DNA from: DATHTS01 sp041940425
Lineage (GTDB): Bacteria > Acidobacteriota > Blastocatellia > Pyrinomonadales > Pyrinomonadaceae
Direction: 5' to 3'
NCBI GenBank assembly: GCA_041940425.1
Contig: JBGTSF010000002.1
Location: 62,001-126,000, forward strand
Length of the DNA: 64,000 nt
Shown piece by piece: positions 44,859-53,160 of the stretch (the first letter of the stretch is position 1; every line of letters begins with the position of its first letter). Under the pieces are notes generated by a model. The model had not been told where the DNA came from. It worked only from the letters and a program-made list of their open reading frames with translations, and ran no database searches. The translations under genes and the position numbers were made by a program.

Positions 44859-46271
44859 ATGAAAAATATTCTATTCGTTTTAATTTTCGTTTTATCCGGT
44901 TTCATAACCGCGCAGGCGCAAACGGTCGCTTTTACAAATGTGAACGTCATTCCGATGGACAGAGAGCGTGTTCTCGAAAATCAAACCGTTCTGATAAAAA
45001 ACGGTATCATCGCCGAAATCGGCAAAAAAGTAAAAATCCCCAAAGGTGCGACGGTCATTGACGGACGCGGCAAGTATCTGATTCCCGGTTTGATGGATAT
45101 GCACACGCATCTCTTGTCGGACGGCGACGATTATCCCGATTCGATTGCCGAGGACGAGTTGAAGGTGATGGTCGCCAACGGCGTAACGACCGCGCGGTTT
45201 ATGATCGGCACGCCGGAACTTTTGAATTTGCGAGCGAAATCCGCCAAAGGCGAGATCGTCGCGCCGACGATTTATGTCGCCAGCCCGCATCTGACGGGCA
45301 GAGAGCAAGGCAATAATTTCGTCGTCACAACCGAAGAACAAGCGCGTGAAGCCGTCCGCAAATCGAAAGCCGCCGGTTATGATTTTATAAAAATTACGAC
45401 ATTCATTGACGGAAACGTTTACGAAGCGGCGGTCGCGGAAGCGGCAAAGCAAAACATCCGCGTCGTCGGACACGCCGATTCGCGTTTTGTCGGTGTTGAA
45501 CGCGCTCTGAAAGCGCGCCAGCAGATCGAGCATCTCGACGGTTATCTGGAAATGCTTTTGAAAGATGATTCGCCCATCAAAGTTTCGGTTTCCGACCTAT
45601 ACATTTACGACCCGAAAAATTGGGACAGCCTCGATTATGTTGACGAAAATAAAATCGCCGAATTGGCGAAACGCACGGTCGCGGCGAATCCGTTCGTCAA
45701 TCCGACACAGCATTTTATGAAAGATGCTTTCGGTCTGCCGCGTTCGGAAGAATCAATCCGCGCTCAGCCCGACTTTAAATTTTACCCGCCCAAAGTGCAG
45801 GAACAATGGCTGAATTTTTACAAGCGCAACCGCTTTATCAATCAAGTCAGCTACGAAAAACGCGCCCGCTGGGTCGAGATTCGCAACAAGCTCATCAAAG
45901 CGATTTACGATGCCGGCGGAAAAATCATGGCGGGATCGGATTCGCCCGAATTTCTCTTTCTCTACGGTTTTTCACTGCACCGCGAACTCAAGGCTTTGCG
46001 CGACGCGGGACTTTCCAACTACGCCGCGCTCGAAGCCGGAACGAAAAATCCGTCAATGTTTTTCGGAACGCTCGAAAAGGTCGGAACGATCGAAAAAGGC
46101 AAACGCGCCGATCTGATTCTTTTGAACGCCAGTCCGCTCGCAGATATTTCCGCGACCGAAAACCGCGCGGGCGTGATGCTCAAAGGAAAATTTTACGCGC
46201 AGGAAGAATTGAACAAATGGCTCGACGAGATCGCTCCGCGCATTGCCGGGTCTTATATCGAAAAGAAATAG
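44859..46271 (+). CDS. Exported amidohydrolase (imidazolonepropionase/prolidase-like)
   Basis: 470 residues from ATG 44859 (GAGG upstream); an ATG at 44847 is the alternative. Signal peptide (FVLIFVLSGFITAQAQ). Metal ligands MDMHTHLL, a carboxylate-Lys region (DFIKITTFIDG), GHADSRF, EHLDGYLE and a late GSDSPEF Asp. The binuclear amidohydrolase family cleaves cyclic amides or dipeptides. Paralogue of the protein encoded at 53159-54499. Confidence 0.9.
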   Translation: MKNILFVLIFVLSGFITAQAQTVAFTNVNVIPMDRERVLENQTVLIKNGIIAEIGKKVKIPKGATVIDGRGKYLIPGLMDMHTHLLSDGDDYPDSIAEDELKVMVANGVTTARFMIGTPELLNLRAKSAKGEIVAPTIYVASPHLTGREQGNNFVVTTEEQAREAVRKSKAAGYDFIKITTFIDGNVYEAAVAEAAKQNIRVVGHADSRFVGVERALKARQQIEHLDGYLEMLLKDDSPIKVSVSDLYIYDPKNWDSLDYVDENKIAELAKRTVAANPFVNPTQHFMKDAFGLPRSEESIRAQPDFKFYPPKVQEQWLNFYKRNRFINQVSYEKRARWVEIRNKLIKAIYDAGGKIMAGSDSPEFLFLYGFSLHRELKALRDAGLSNYAALEAGTKNPSMFFGTLEKVGTIEKGKRADLILLNASPLADISATENRAGVMLKGKFYAQEELNKWLDEIAPRIAGSYIEKK

Positions 46272-46275
46272 AATT

Positions 46276-47787
46276 ATGAAAAAAGGCGTGTCAATTGTTT
46301 TGGTATTAACTGCATTATGTTTTGCAATTCAGAATGAAGCGCAAGCGCAGAACAATGACGCTCTGCGCGTTTTAAATTCCGCCCTCGACGCGCTCGGCGG
46401 CGAAGCGAGATTGAAATCTTTAAGCTCGATCTATATCCGCGCAAAAGGCGCCGAGCATCGTTCGGCAGACGCGCAGGGTTTTCATCCCGAAAAAGAAACT
46501 AACGCGCCGCACGAGGAAAAGCTCGCCGTCTTTTCTGACGGAAAACGGCTCGCCTACGAATACAAGACCGGACGGCACGACGGCACGACGCGCTGGCGCA
46601 GGATTTTCTTTACCGACACGCGCCGCGTAATGGCGGATTTTACAGCGAAATTTGCCGGCGCATCCCAGATCAGATTTCCCTCCATGGAGCGCGACCGCGC
46701 GGCGCGGCGAATTCCGCATATGATTCTGCTCGAAGTTTCGGCAAACCGCGAAAAAGTTAAATTTCTCGGAACACAAATTTTTGAAAACCGCGAACACGAA
46801 GTTCTTGCGGTCGAACTTCCGGCGGCAAAAACTCCTCTGCGGCTTTATTTCGATAAAAAAACAAATCTCTTGTCGAAATACGAATTTTCGGTTGATTTTC
46901 CCGCTTTGGGCGAAACGTCTGCCGAATATATATTTTCCGATTATCAAAAGCATTCCGATTTGAAATGGTTTCCAACAGATCACGCTATAAAAATAAACGG
47001 AAAAAATTGGCGGACGATGGCGATCGAAGAAGTTTCGGCAAATCCGTTTGAAGCCGAAAAAATGTTCGAGCTTCCGCCCGAACTCGAAGGTTTTATCACG
47101 CCCGCGGGAACGGTCAAAGAGATTGCTCCGGGAGTTTTTCTGGCTTACGGCATCGGCGGCTCATATCAGCCGCTGTTTATCGAATTCAAAGATTTTGTTC
47201 TGGCGGTCGAAGCTCCGGCGGCGCATCCTTTTCTCGAAGACACGCCGCTTGAATCATTGACCGACCCGGACGCGCTTGCGGAAGAATTCATCGCCAAAAT
47301 AAAGGAAACAGTCAAAAACAAGCCGATAAAATATATTGTCCCGACGCATTATCACAGCGACCACGCGGGCGGACTGCGGGCGTTTGCCGGAGAAGGTGCG
47401 ACCGTTCTGACCACTCCGGGCAACAAGAATTTTTTTGAAAAATTCGCGCCCGGTTTAAAAATCGAGATTTTCGATAAAAAGCGTGTTATTTCCGACGGCA
47501 AACGCTCGGTCGAACTGATCAATGCCGGAGCGAATCCGCACACGGAGGAAAATATCGTCGTTTATCTGCCGAAAGAAAAATACATCTATCAGGGCGACCT
47601 GTTTTACTATAACGGAGATATGACGTTTCCGCCGAAAGACCGTCTGACGATCATGCCGTTTTTTGCCGAATGGCTTGTGAAAAACAACCTTTCGCCCGCG
47701 CGGATTTACGGTTTTCACAGTACGACTTTCGCTACGATGGAACATATCGAGCAGATTCTGGAAATGAAGATTAAAACGAAAAAGTAA
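46276..47787 (+). CDS. Exported MBL-fold metallo-hydrolase
   Basis: 503 residues from ATG 46276, where a signal peptide starts (VSIVLVLTALCFAIQNEAQAQ). An N-terminal domain of about 270 residues (lipoprotein-like beta domain) precedes the MBL domain. THYHSDHAGG gives His358, His360, Asp362 and His363; later ligands are in NPHTEENIVVYLP and QGDLFYYNG. Function unknown. Paralogue of the protein at 56274. Confidence 0.88.
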   Translation: MKKGVSIVLVLTALCFAIQNEAQAQNNDALRVLNSALDALGGEARLKSLSSIYIRAKGAEHRSADAQGFHPEKETNAPHEEKLAVFSDGKRLAYEYKTGRHDGTTRWRRIFFTDTRRVMADFTAKFAGASQIRFPSMERDRAARRIPHMILLEVSANREKVKFLGTQIFENREHEVLAVELPAAKTPLRLYFDKKTNLLSKYEFSVDFPALGETSAEYIFSDYQKHSDLKWFPTDHAIKINGKNWRTMAIEEVSANPFEAEKMFELPPELEGFITPAGTVKEIAPGVFLAYGIGGSYQPLFIEFKDFVLAVEAPAAHPFLEDTPLESLTDPDALAEEFIAKIKETVKNKPIKYIVPTHYHSDHAGGLRAFAGEGATVLTTPGNKNFFEKFAPGLKIEIFDKKRVISDGKRSVELINAGANPHTEENIVVYLPKEKYIYQGDLFYYNGDMTFPPKDRLTIMPFFAEWLVKNNLSPARIYGFHSTTFATMEHIEQILEMKIKTKK

Positions 47788-47791
47788 ATAT

Positions 47792-48745
47792 ATGAAAACC
47801 ATCTTTTTGACAGCAATTTTTACGATTTTCGGCTCTTCGCTTTTTGCTCAAACCGCAAAGAACGAAGACATCACAGTCGCATCGGAAATTCCCGACCGTC
47901 TCTTTGCGGCGATGAAAGCAAAAAGTTTCGAGGACATCAAAAATATTTTTACGCCCGAAGGACAGCTTGTCGCCATAGACAAACCGCGCGACGGCAAAGG
48001 CATTTCCAAAACGCGCATTTTTACCGCCGCGGCTTTTGCCAAAACGATCTCCGAAGCGAAGGGCGGCGAGTTTATCGAAAAAATGCCGGACAAAAAAGTT
48101 TTGCTCGACGGCGATCTGGCGGTCGTTACGGGACGCTACACTTTTTACGTCGGCGAAAAATTTTCGCATTGCGGTTTGAATACATTTAATTTGGTTAGAA
48201 CCGCGGGCGGCTGGCTCATAGCCAACGCCGCTTCGACTCTGGAATTTCAATGCGAGCGCGATTTGAAAGCGGTCGAAGTTCCGCTCATCGAAGCCGATCC
48301 GAAAGATGTTGCTTCGATTGACGGTATCATCAAGGCGTTTTACGAAACGATCTCCGGCGGCAAAAACGTGCCGCGTCAATGGTCGCGCGACCGGACGCTC
48401 TACACGCCCGATATTCGATTTGTGGCGATGAGCGAACAAAACGGAAAAATCCGCGCGTCGGTGATGGATCACACAAATTATGTCAATAGCTCGAATGATT
48501 TTTTTGTCGCCGAAGGTTTTACCGAACGAGAGATCAACCGCGTCGTGCGGCGTTTCGGCAACATCGCGCATGTTTTCTCGACCTACGAATTTACGACCGA
48601 AGACAAAAAAATAAAAGGGCGCGGCGTCAACAGCATCGAGCTTTTCTGGGACGGCTCGCGCTGGTGGATTTCCGCCGTCGCATGGGACGAAGAACGCGCC
48701 GGAAATCCGATCCCGAAGGAATTTCTGCCCAAAAATACGAACTGA
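47792..48745 (+). CDS. Exported protein with two NTF2-like domains
   Basis: 317 residues, signal peptide (IFLTAIFTIFGSSLFAQ). The N-terminal domain (about 30-150) is a close relative of the single-domain protein at 38664 (FTPEGQLVAI, SHCGLNTFNLVRTAGGWLIANAAST). The second domain (about 165-315: IIKAFYETISGG, RTLYTPDIRFVAMSE, VFSTYEFTTED...WWISAVAWDEER) is another NTF2-like fold. Function unknown. Starts 4 bases after the MBL stop. Confidence 0.78.
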   Translation: MKTIFLTAIFTIFGSSLFAQTAKNEDITVASEIPDRLFAAMKAKSFEDIKNIFTPEGQLVAIDKPRDGKGISKTRIFTAAAFAKTISEAKGGEFIEKMPDKKVLLDGDLAVVTGRYTFYVGEKFSHCGLNTFNLVRTAGGWLIANAASTLEFQCERDLKAVEVPLIEADPKDVASIDGIIKAFYETISGGKNVPRQWSRDRTLYTPDIRFVAMSEQNGKIRASVMDHTNYVNSSNDFFVAEGFTEREINRVVRRFGNIAHVFSTYEFTTEDKKIKGRGVNSIELFWDGSRWWISAVAWDEERAGNPIPKEFLPKNTN

Positions 48746-48756
48746 AAATTTAACTT

Positions 48757-49935
48757 ATGAAAATTTATACGTTATCAATTTTATTTACCGCTTTTTCATT
48801 TGCACTGCTTTTTACAACCGATTCTGCGGCACAGAAATCCGCCGCCCGACCGGATAAGAATGTTCTAAAGCAAAAACTTCAGACCAATCTCGACGAATGG
48901 CACAAAAACGGGAAATTCGCGGGCGCGACGCTGGGCGTTTGTCTCGCGGACGGAAACTGTTTTTCACTGGCGACCGGCTTTTCCGATCTCGAAACGAAAC
49001 GAAAAATGAAGCCGACGGATCTGATGCTGGCAGGCAGTGTCGGCAAAACTTACGCGGCGGCGGTCGCTTTGCAATTGGTTAAAGAAGGAAAAATAAACCT
49101 CGATGAAAGGATAGAAAAATATCTCGGACAGGAAAAATGGTTTTCGCGGCTGCCGAACGCGCACCAGATTACCGTTCGCCAACTGATGAATCACACGAGC
49201 GGGCTTGTCCGTTATGAATTCAAAGAGCAGTTTACAAAGGATTTGACCGCCAATCCCGACAAAGTTTGGCGACCGGAAGAACTTTTGTCATACCTGTTTG
49301 ACACAAAAGCCAACTTTGAAGCTGGCAAAGGTTGGGATTACTCCGACACGAATTATATCGTTCTCGGAATGATAATCGAAAAAGTAACGGGCAAAAACTA
49401 TTATGATTTGGCGAAAAGCCGACTATTGAAACCTCTGAAATTAAATAGAACCTTTCAGCAGGACAAACGCGAATTAAAAGGTTTGATCCAGGGTTATGCG
49501 GGCGCGAACAATCCGTTCGGCGGCAAAGACAGAGTTTTGGAAAACGGGAAATTTATCATCAACCCGCAATTTGAATGGACGGGCGGCGGAATGGTTTCCA
49601 ATACGGAAGATTTGGCGCGCTGGGCGAAATTGATGTATGAAGGCAAAGCGTTTGACGCTTCGCTTCTGCCGGAAATGCTCGATGGCGTTTCCGCGCCGAT
49701 GCTCGGAAAAGAAACAAAATACGGTTTGGGCGTAATTATTCGCCCGACGCGGCTGGGAACAACTTACGGACACAGCGGATTTTTTCCCGGCTATATGACC
49801 GATGTGATGTATTTTCCCGATAAGAGAATTTCTCTGGCGGTGCAGGTCAATTCGAGCGTTCCGCAAAATTTGGGAAAACCTCTCGGAAGAGTTTTGGTCG
49901 AGGCGGCTGAGATTATTTTTGCGGAACAAAATTAA
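48757..49935 (+). CDS. Exported serine hydrolase, class C beta-lactamase/DD-peptidase fold
   Basis: 392 residues, signal peptide (YTLSILFTAFSFALLFTTDSAAQ). Active-site motifs: SVGK with Ser94 and Lys97, YSDTNY (Tyr195) at the YxN position and a late HSG (GHSGFFPGY). The motif set fits esterases and D-aminopeptidases of this fold as well as penicillin-binding proteins. Substrate unknown. It ends the run of exported-hydrolase genes and just precedes the IS1595 element. Confidence 0.9.
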   Translation: MKIYTLSILFTAFSFALLFTTDSAAQKSAARPDKNVLKQKLQTNLDEWHKNGKFAGATLGVCLADGNCFSLATGFSDLETKRKMKPTDLMLAGSVGKTYAAAVALQLVKEGKINLDERIEKYLGQEKWFSRLPNAHQITVRQLMNHTSGLVRYEFKEQFTKDLTANPDKVWRPEELLSYLFDTKANFEAGKGWDYSDTNYIVLGMIIEKVTGKNYYDLAKSRLLKPLKLNRTFQQDKRELKGLIQGYAGANNPFGGKDRVLENGKFIINPQFEWTGGGMVSNTEDLARWAKLMYEGKAFDASLLPEMLDGVSAPMLGKETKYGLGVIIRPTRLGTTYGHSGFFPGYMTDVMYFPDKRISLAVQVNSSVPQNLGKPLGRVLVEAAEIIFAEQN

Positions 49936-50126
49936 AACAAGAGAATCAGTAATGAATTTTTTTTGATGTATGAGAAATACTCCTCTGCGTTCTCCTCGCT
50001 CTCTGCGTGAAAAAAATACTAATTCAAATTTTGGTAATAATATAGTTGACTCACCTATTGACAAAAAATCGGTTTTATTTTAACATCAACATCACACATT
50101 TTATAATATGTTTAAGAGGTGTTTGT

Positions 50127-50447
50127 TTGGTAGCGACCAGAGGCTTTATAAATCCCATTAAAAGGGCAGAACATTTCACAAAACACGGAAGCACATTTGG
50201 TTGTAGGAATGAAGCCGAATATGAGCGTCGAGCAATTGTGTTTTTTGCACGAATTGACTATAACATTTTATCTTCTCGCCGACCGCGAGAAAATGATATA
50301 CTGTTTTACGACTTCAAAGCCAACGAATTTGGAGTTTTAACAGATACAGGTTTTATACGAACTTATTTTAAGCCAAATCCATCTAATCACAGATTACCAC
50401 GCAATCTTGATTACTATTTTTCAGAGAGCGTGTCTATAAAGAAATGA
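50127..50447 (+). CDS. Passenger gene: toxin-like (possible BECR-fold RNase)
   Basis: 106 residues from TTG 50127, which has AAGAGGTG just upstream; the open frame back to 50046 runs through the terminal repeat and is unlikely. The pattern KRAEHFTKHGSTFGCRNEAEYERRA with a late FGVLTDTGFIRTYFKP is that of barnase/EndoU/ColE5-type toxin domains found in phage and polymorphic toxins. Possible RNA cleavage. It overlaps the next gene by 4 bases (ATGA), as toxin-immunity pairs often do. Confidence 0.55.
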   Translation: MVATRGFINPIKRAEHFTKHGSTFGCRNEAEYERRAIVFFARIDYNILSSRRPRENDILFYDFKANEFGVLTDTGFIRTYFKPNPSNHRLPRNLDYYFSESVSIKK

Positions 50448-50824
50448 AATATCAATGCCCTGTTTGTGGCTATCCAGATTTAGATGATGAGCCAGTCAAC
50501 CACGAAATTTGCCGTTGCTGTGGAACTCAATTTGGTTATGATGATTATTTGCGCTCACACGAAGAACTGCGTAGGGAGTGGGTTGCCAATGGCGCAAACT
50601 GGTTTCTGGCAGGCTATGAACCGCAAGGCTGGGATCCTTACGACCAGCTTTACAACGCTTTTCTTGAAATAGAGGAAACATCAGGCACAAAAACCAACAC
50701 CGCATCAAGCGTGTATCAGCAAGTTACATTCGAGGTTGTTAGGTATCCAGCCACAGGACTAAGGACTACAAATGTCATTTATGATTTAAGAGAGTTGTTA
50801 AATACAGACGCTATAACTGTTTAA
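50444..50824 (+). CDS. Passenger gene: CPCC family protein, possible immunity protein
   Basis: 126 residues. Cys-rich N-terminus YQCPVCGYPDLDDEPVNHEICRCCGTQFGYDD, characteristic of the CPCC family, which appears in polymorphic toxin immunity contexts. Then HEELRREWVANGANWF and WDPYDQLYNAFLEI. Four-base overlap with the toxin-like gene suggests a matched antidote. The partner role is inferred. Confidence 0.7.
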   Translation: MKYQCPVCGYPDLDDEPVNHEICRCCGTQFGYDDYLRSHEELRREWVANGANWFLAGYEPQGWDPYDQLYNAFLEIEETSGTKTNTASSVYQQVTFEVVRYPATGLRTTNVIYDLRELLNTDAITV

Positions 50825-50829
50825 TTTTT

Positions 50830-51351
50830 ATGATTCGTTTATTACTATTCGCGCCTTGTGAAAGGCTCTTATTTTCTGAACAGAATAGTCCAAGCAACAC
50901 ATCGCTCATTACGGTTTTAGAAAGTTTGAGCGTCAGAGGCGAGCCAACCGAAGAAATTCGACCTGACGCGGCACTTCCTAAAAAATGGCTCGCGGTTGCG
51001 TTATGGCATCGAACCCAAGAAGTGGAACAGCCGACAGTCTATCAATCTAAGTGCGAATTATATGCACCTGACGGTCAAATGTTAATGGGCGGTAATGTTG
51101 AATTTACAGTTTCAAACGAATTTATGAATTTTCGTAATACGGTTAATTTTCCGGTCATACCTATTGGGCAGTCAGGAATTTTTTCCTTGAAATTATTTTA
51201 TAAACAATCAGACGCGGAAACTTGGGAACAGGCTGGGGATTTTCCATTACGAATACTCCACGAATTTGAGAGAGTTAATAATGATGAACACGAAGCAACA
51301 GTCGAAAACGCAGAAACCGTTACAACCGACGAACAAAACGAACCAGTTTGA
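50830..51351 (+). CDS. Passenger gene: DUF6941-like protein
   Basis: 173 residues, soluble and beta-rich (LLLFAPCERLLFSEQN..., WLAVALWHRTQEVEQP, GNVEFTVSNEFMNFRNTVNFPVIPIGQSGIFSLKLFY). The layout (short start, sensor-like strands, then a repeated MxFRNxVxFPVxPIG segment) is reminiscent of DUF6941. Function unknown. The 3' end overlaps the small gene at 51281. Confidence 0.6.
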   Translation: MIRLLLFAPCERLLFSEQNSPSNTSLITVLESLSVRGEPTEEIRPDAALPKKWLAVALWHRTQEVEQPTVYQSKCELYAPDGQMLMGGNVEFTVSNEFMNFRNTVNFPVIPIGQSGIFSLKLFYKQSDAETWEQAGDFPLRILHEFERVNNDEHEATVENAETVTTDEQNEPV

Positions 51352-51439
51352 AAGATTTAAGGAACTAACGAAAAAACTGGTTTCTGTTCCGAAAAGTCGT
51401 ATTGATTCGGAAATGAAAAAAGAGGCGAAAGAAAAGTAG
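51281..51439 (+). CDS. Small passenger protein (52 aa), too short for usual gene callers
   Basis: The frame reads MMNTKQQSKTQKPLQPTNKT at the start and ends near FERFKELTKKLVSVPKSRID. The FERFxxLxKKLVSVPKxxID pattern is one I have seen in many small proteins of accessory regions, which is why I keep it although it overlaps the preceding gene by 71 bases. It may be a tiny antitoxin or regulator; no function is known to me. Confidence 0.55.
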   Translation: MMNTKQQSKTQKPLQPTNKTNQFERFKELTKKLVSVPKSRIDSEMKKEAKEK

Positions 51440-51482
51440 TCATTTTTTCTTTTTACCTCTTCTTGACAATTCTGTTTTGTCT

Positions 51483-52433
51483 TTAGATACTCGACGGGCA
51501 GTAGCCTATGAGTTGTTCATAGGTCAATCTTTTTCCTGAAATACCACTAAGCATTTTCAAGAATCTATCCTTATCTTTACCTTTACGCTCATTAAATCTG
51601 AAAACCTGTTCGTCAACATATTTATTCAGATGAAACGGCTCTACACTAACGTATGTTCCCTTGATTGATCGTTTGAGCAATGTCCAAAAGTTTTCGATGC
51701 CGTTGGTATGCACGTTATCGCGGACATATTCAATACTGTGGTTAATGACTTCGTGAACGTAGGCATCTTCAAGACCTTGATATGAACGCCATTCATCTGT
51801 GAAAAGATTTGCGCCTTGCTCTACGTTCTCTTTTATTTCACCGTGCAAAGTTTCGCGTGTCGTATCGGCTACGACTTTAGCGCGGACTTTACCTTTTCTT
51901 TCAAGCATTCCCATTACGGTTGCTTTGCCAACACTACCACGACCTTTAATCTTTTTTTCACGTCTTGATTTGTGCATATTTTTAGCAAGACCGCCGACAA
52001 AAGTTTCGTCGCATTCGACTTCACCGGTGAGTTTTTCAATACTACCCGCTTGCATTGCTATTCTGATTCTATGGAGCATAAACCAAGAACTCTTCTGTGT
52101 TACGCCGATTGCTCTGTGAATCTCGTATGATGAAACGCCGTTTTTGCAATTAGCGATTAACCAAATTGCAACTAACCATTTATCCAAACCAATCGGTGAA
52201 TCTTCAAAGATTGTGCCGACCTTAACGGAAAACTGTTTTTTACAGTCTTTGCATTTCCAGATTTTACGAGTTGAAAGAAACGATGTTTTATCGCTTTCAC
52301 ATCGCGGACAAACTGCGATACCATCAGACCAACGAAGCGATGCAACAAAATTGATGCAAAGTAAATCGTCGGAAAAATACTGAATTGCTTCTTGCAAAGT
52401 GTTTGGCGTTAAGTCGTTTGCTTCGTTCATCAT
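51483..52433 (-). CDS. IS1595-family transposase
   Basis: 316 residues. The N-terminal zinc ribbon shows CPRCESDKTSFL...WKCKDCKKQF. The DDE-type core has ECDETFVGG, then NLFTDEWRSYQGL and NGIENFWTLLKRSIKGTY, matching ISXO2-like transposases with an H-x-N-x-I-E-x-F-W late acid. It moves the element by cut-and-paste. Opposite in direction to the passenger genes. Intact, so the element may still be active. Confidence 0.93.
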   Translation of the reverse strand: MMNEANDLTPNTLQEAIQYFSDDLLCINFVASLRWSDGIAVCPRCESDKTSFLSTRKIWKCKDCKKQFSVKVGTIFEDSPIGLDKWLVAIWLIANCKNGVSSYEIHRAIGVTQKSSWFMLHRIRIAMQAGSIEKLTGEVECDETFVGGLAKNMHKSRREKKIKGRGSVGKATVMGMLERKGKVRAKVVADTTRETLHGEIKENVEQGANLFTDEWRSYQGLEDAYVHEVINHSIEYVRDNVHTNGIENFWTLLKRSIKGTYVSVEPFHLNKYVDEQVFRFNERKGKDKDRFLKMLSGISGKRLTYEQLIGYCPSSI

Positions 52434-52531
52434 ACGAAGTATTTTACCAAATTAACTTAGGTGAGTCAAGTATATTATTGCCCAAATTTTAATCTCACGC
52501 AGAGGGCGCGGAGAACGCGGAGTTTTGAAAA

Positions 52532-53047
52532 TTATTTCAATCCACTTTTATAGATTCGGCTGTATTCGACATAATTGCGCCAGAATTTTTCCAAATCTTT
52601 TATCTCGTCCGCCGACAGTTCGCGTTTCACTTTCGCCGGACTTCCCATAACGAGAGAATTTTCGGGAATTTGCCTATTCGGCGTAACGAGCGAACCGGCG
52701 GCGACGAGCGAATTTCTGCCGATGCGCGCGCCGTCCAGTATCACGGAATTTATGCCGATCAAGCAGTTCGATTCGACATAACAGCCGTGCAGAGTTACGC
52801 GATGACCGACCGTGATTTCGTCTTCCAAAACTGTCGGATGAGTTCCCGAAGAAACGTGAATGACGCTCGCGTCCTGAATATTCACACGCTCGCCGATGCG
52901 AATAAAGTTGACATCGCCGCGCAAAATACTGCCATACCAAACGCTCGATTCCGCGCCGATCTCGACATCGCCGATGATGACGGCGTTTTCGGCGACAAAA
53001 ACGCTGTCGTGAATTTTCGGCTCTTTGTCTTGAAAAATTTTTATCAT
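52532..53047 (-). CDS. Gamma-carbonic anhydrase-like/PaaY family left-handed beta-helix protein
   Basis: 171 residues from ATG 53047; a TTG at 53056 is the other choice. Hexapeptide repeats (AVIIGDVEIGAESSVWYGSILRGDV, then GHRVTLHGCYVESNCLIGINSVILDGARIGRNSLVAAGS) form a left-handed beta helix. Zn-binding His positions are in VIHVSSGTHPT, VGHRVTLHG. Gamma-type carbonic anhydrase or acyl-related function. Cytoplasmic. Confidence 0.88.
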   Translation of the reverse strand: MIKIFQDKEPKIHDSVFVAENAVIIGDVEIGAESSVWYGSILRGDVNFIRIGERVNIQDASVIHVSSGTHPTVLEDEITVGHRVTLHGCYVESNCLIGINSVILDGARIGRNSLVAAGSLVTPNRQIPENSLVMGSPAKVKRELSADEIKDLEKFWRNYVEYSRIYKSGLK

Positions 53048-53055
53048 CTGATTCA

Positions 53056-53160
53056 AACAGGATGGACAGATTCAAAACTGTAGTCAGAAGGCAGCGGCAG
53101 TAGGCAGTTTGAGTTATTTAGTGCCTACTGCCAACTTGTTTTGAACCTGTCCATCCTGTT
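53056..53160. repeat. Three-level nested inverted repeat
   Basis: Outer arms AACAGGATGGACAG (53056-53069) and its complement (53147-53160), a middle TTCAAAA/TTTTGAA pair (near 53071 and 53139) and inner arms GGCAGTAGGCA (53096-53106) and TGCCTACTGCC (53122-53132). The nested pairs are almost collinear, so the region could fold as one long cruciform. Confidence 0.8.

Larger units (their letters stand above)
50027..52488. mobile_element. IS1595-family element with passenger genes
   Basis: Terminal inverted repeats of about 30 bases: left 50027-50056 and right 52459-52488, sharing AATAATATA-x-TTGACTCACCT. The inner 11 bases are identical. Inside are one transposase gene (minus strand, right side) and four plus-strand cargo genes. 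IS1595 relatives are known to carry passenger genes. No clear direct target repeat was found outside the ends. Confidence 0.82.
49983..52522. repeat. Long-range inverted repeat surrounding the IS1595 element
   Basis: CTCTGCGTTCTCC-TCGC-TCTCTGCGTGA (49983-50010) faces its imperfect complement at 52495-52522, 25 of 28 bases identical. The word is a dispersed one (GCGTTCTCYGCG, CTCTGCGTGA). The element's own terminal repeats lie directly inside it, so the IS may have inserted into the loop of a pre-existing palindrome. Confidence 0.75.
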
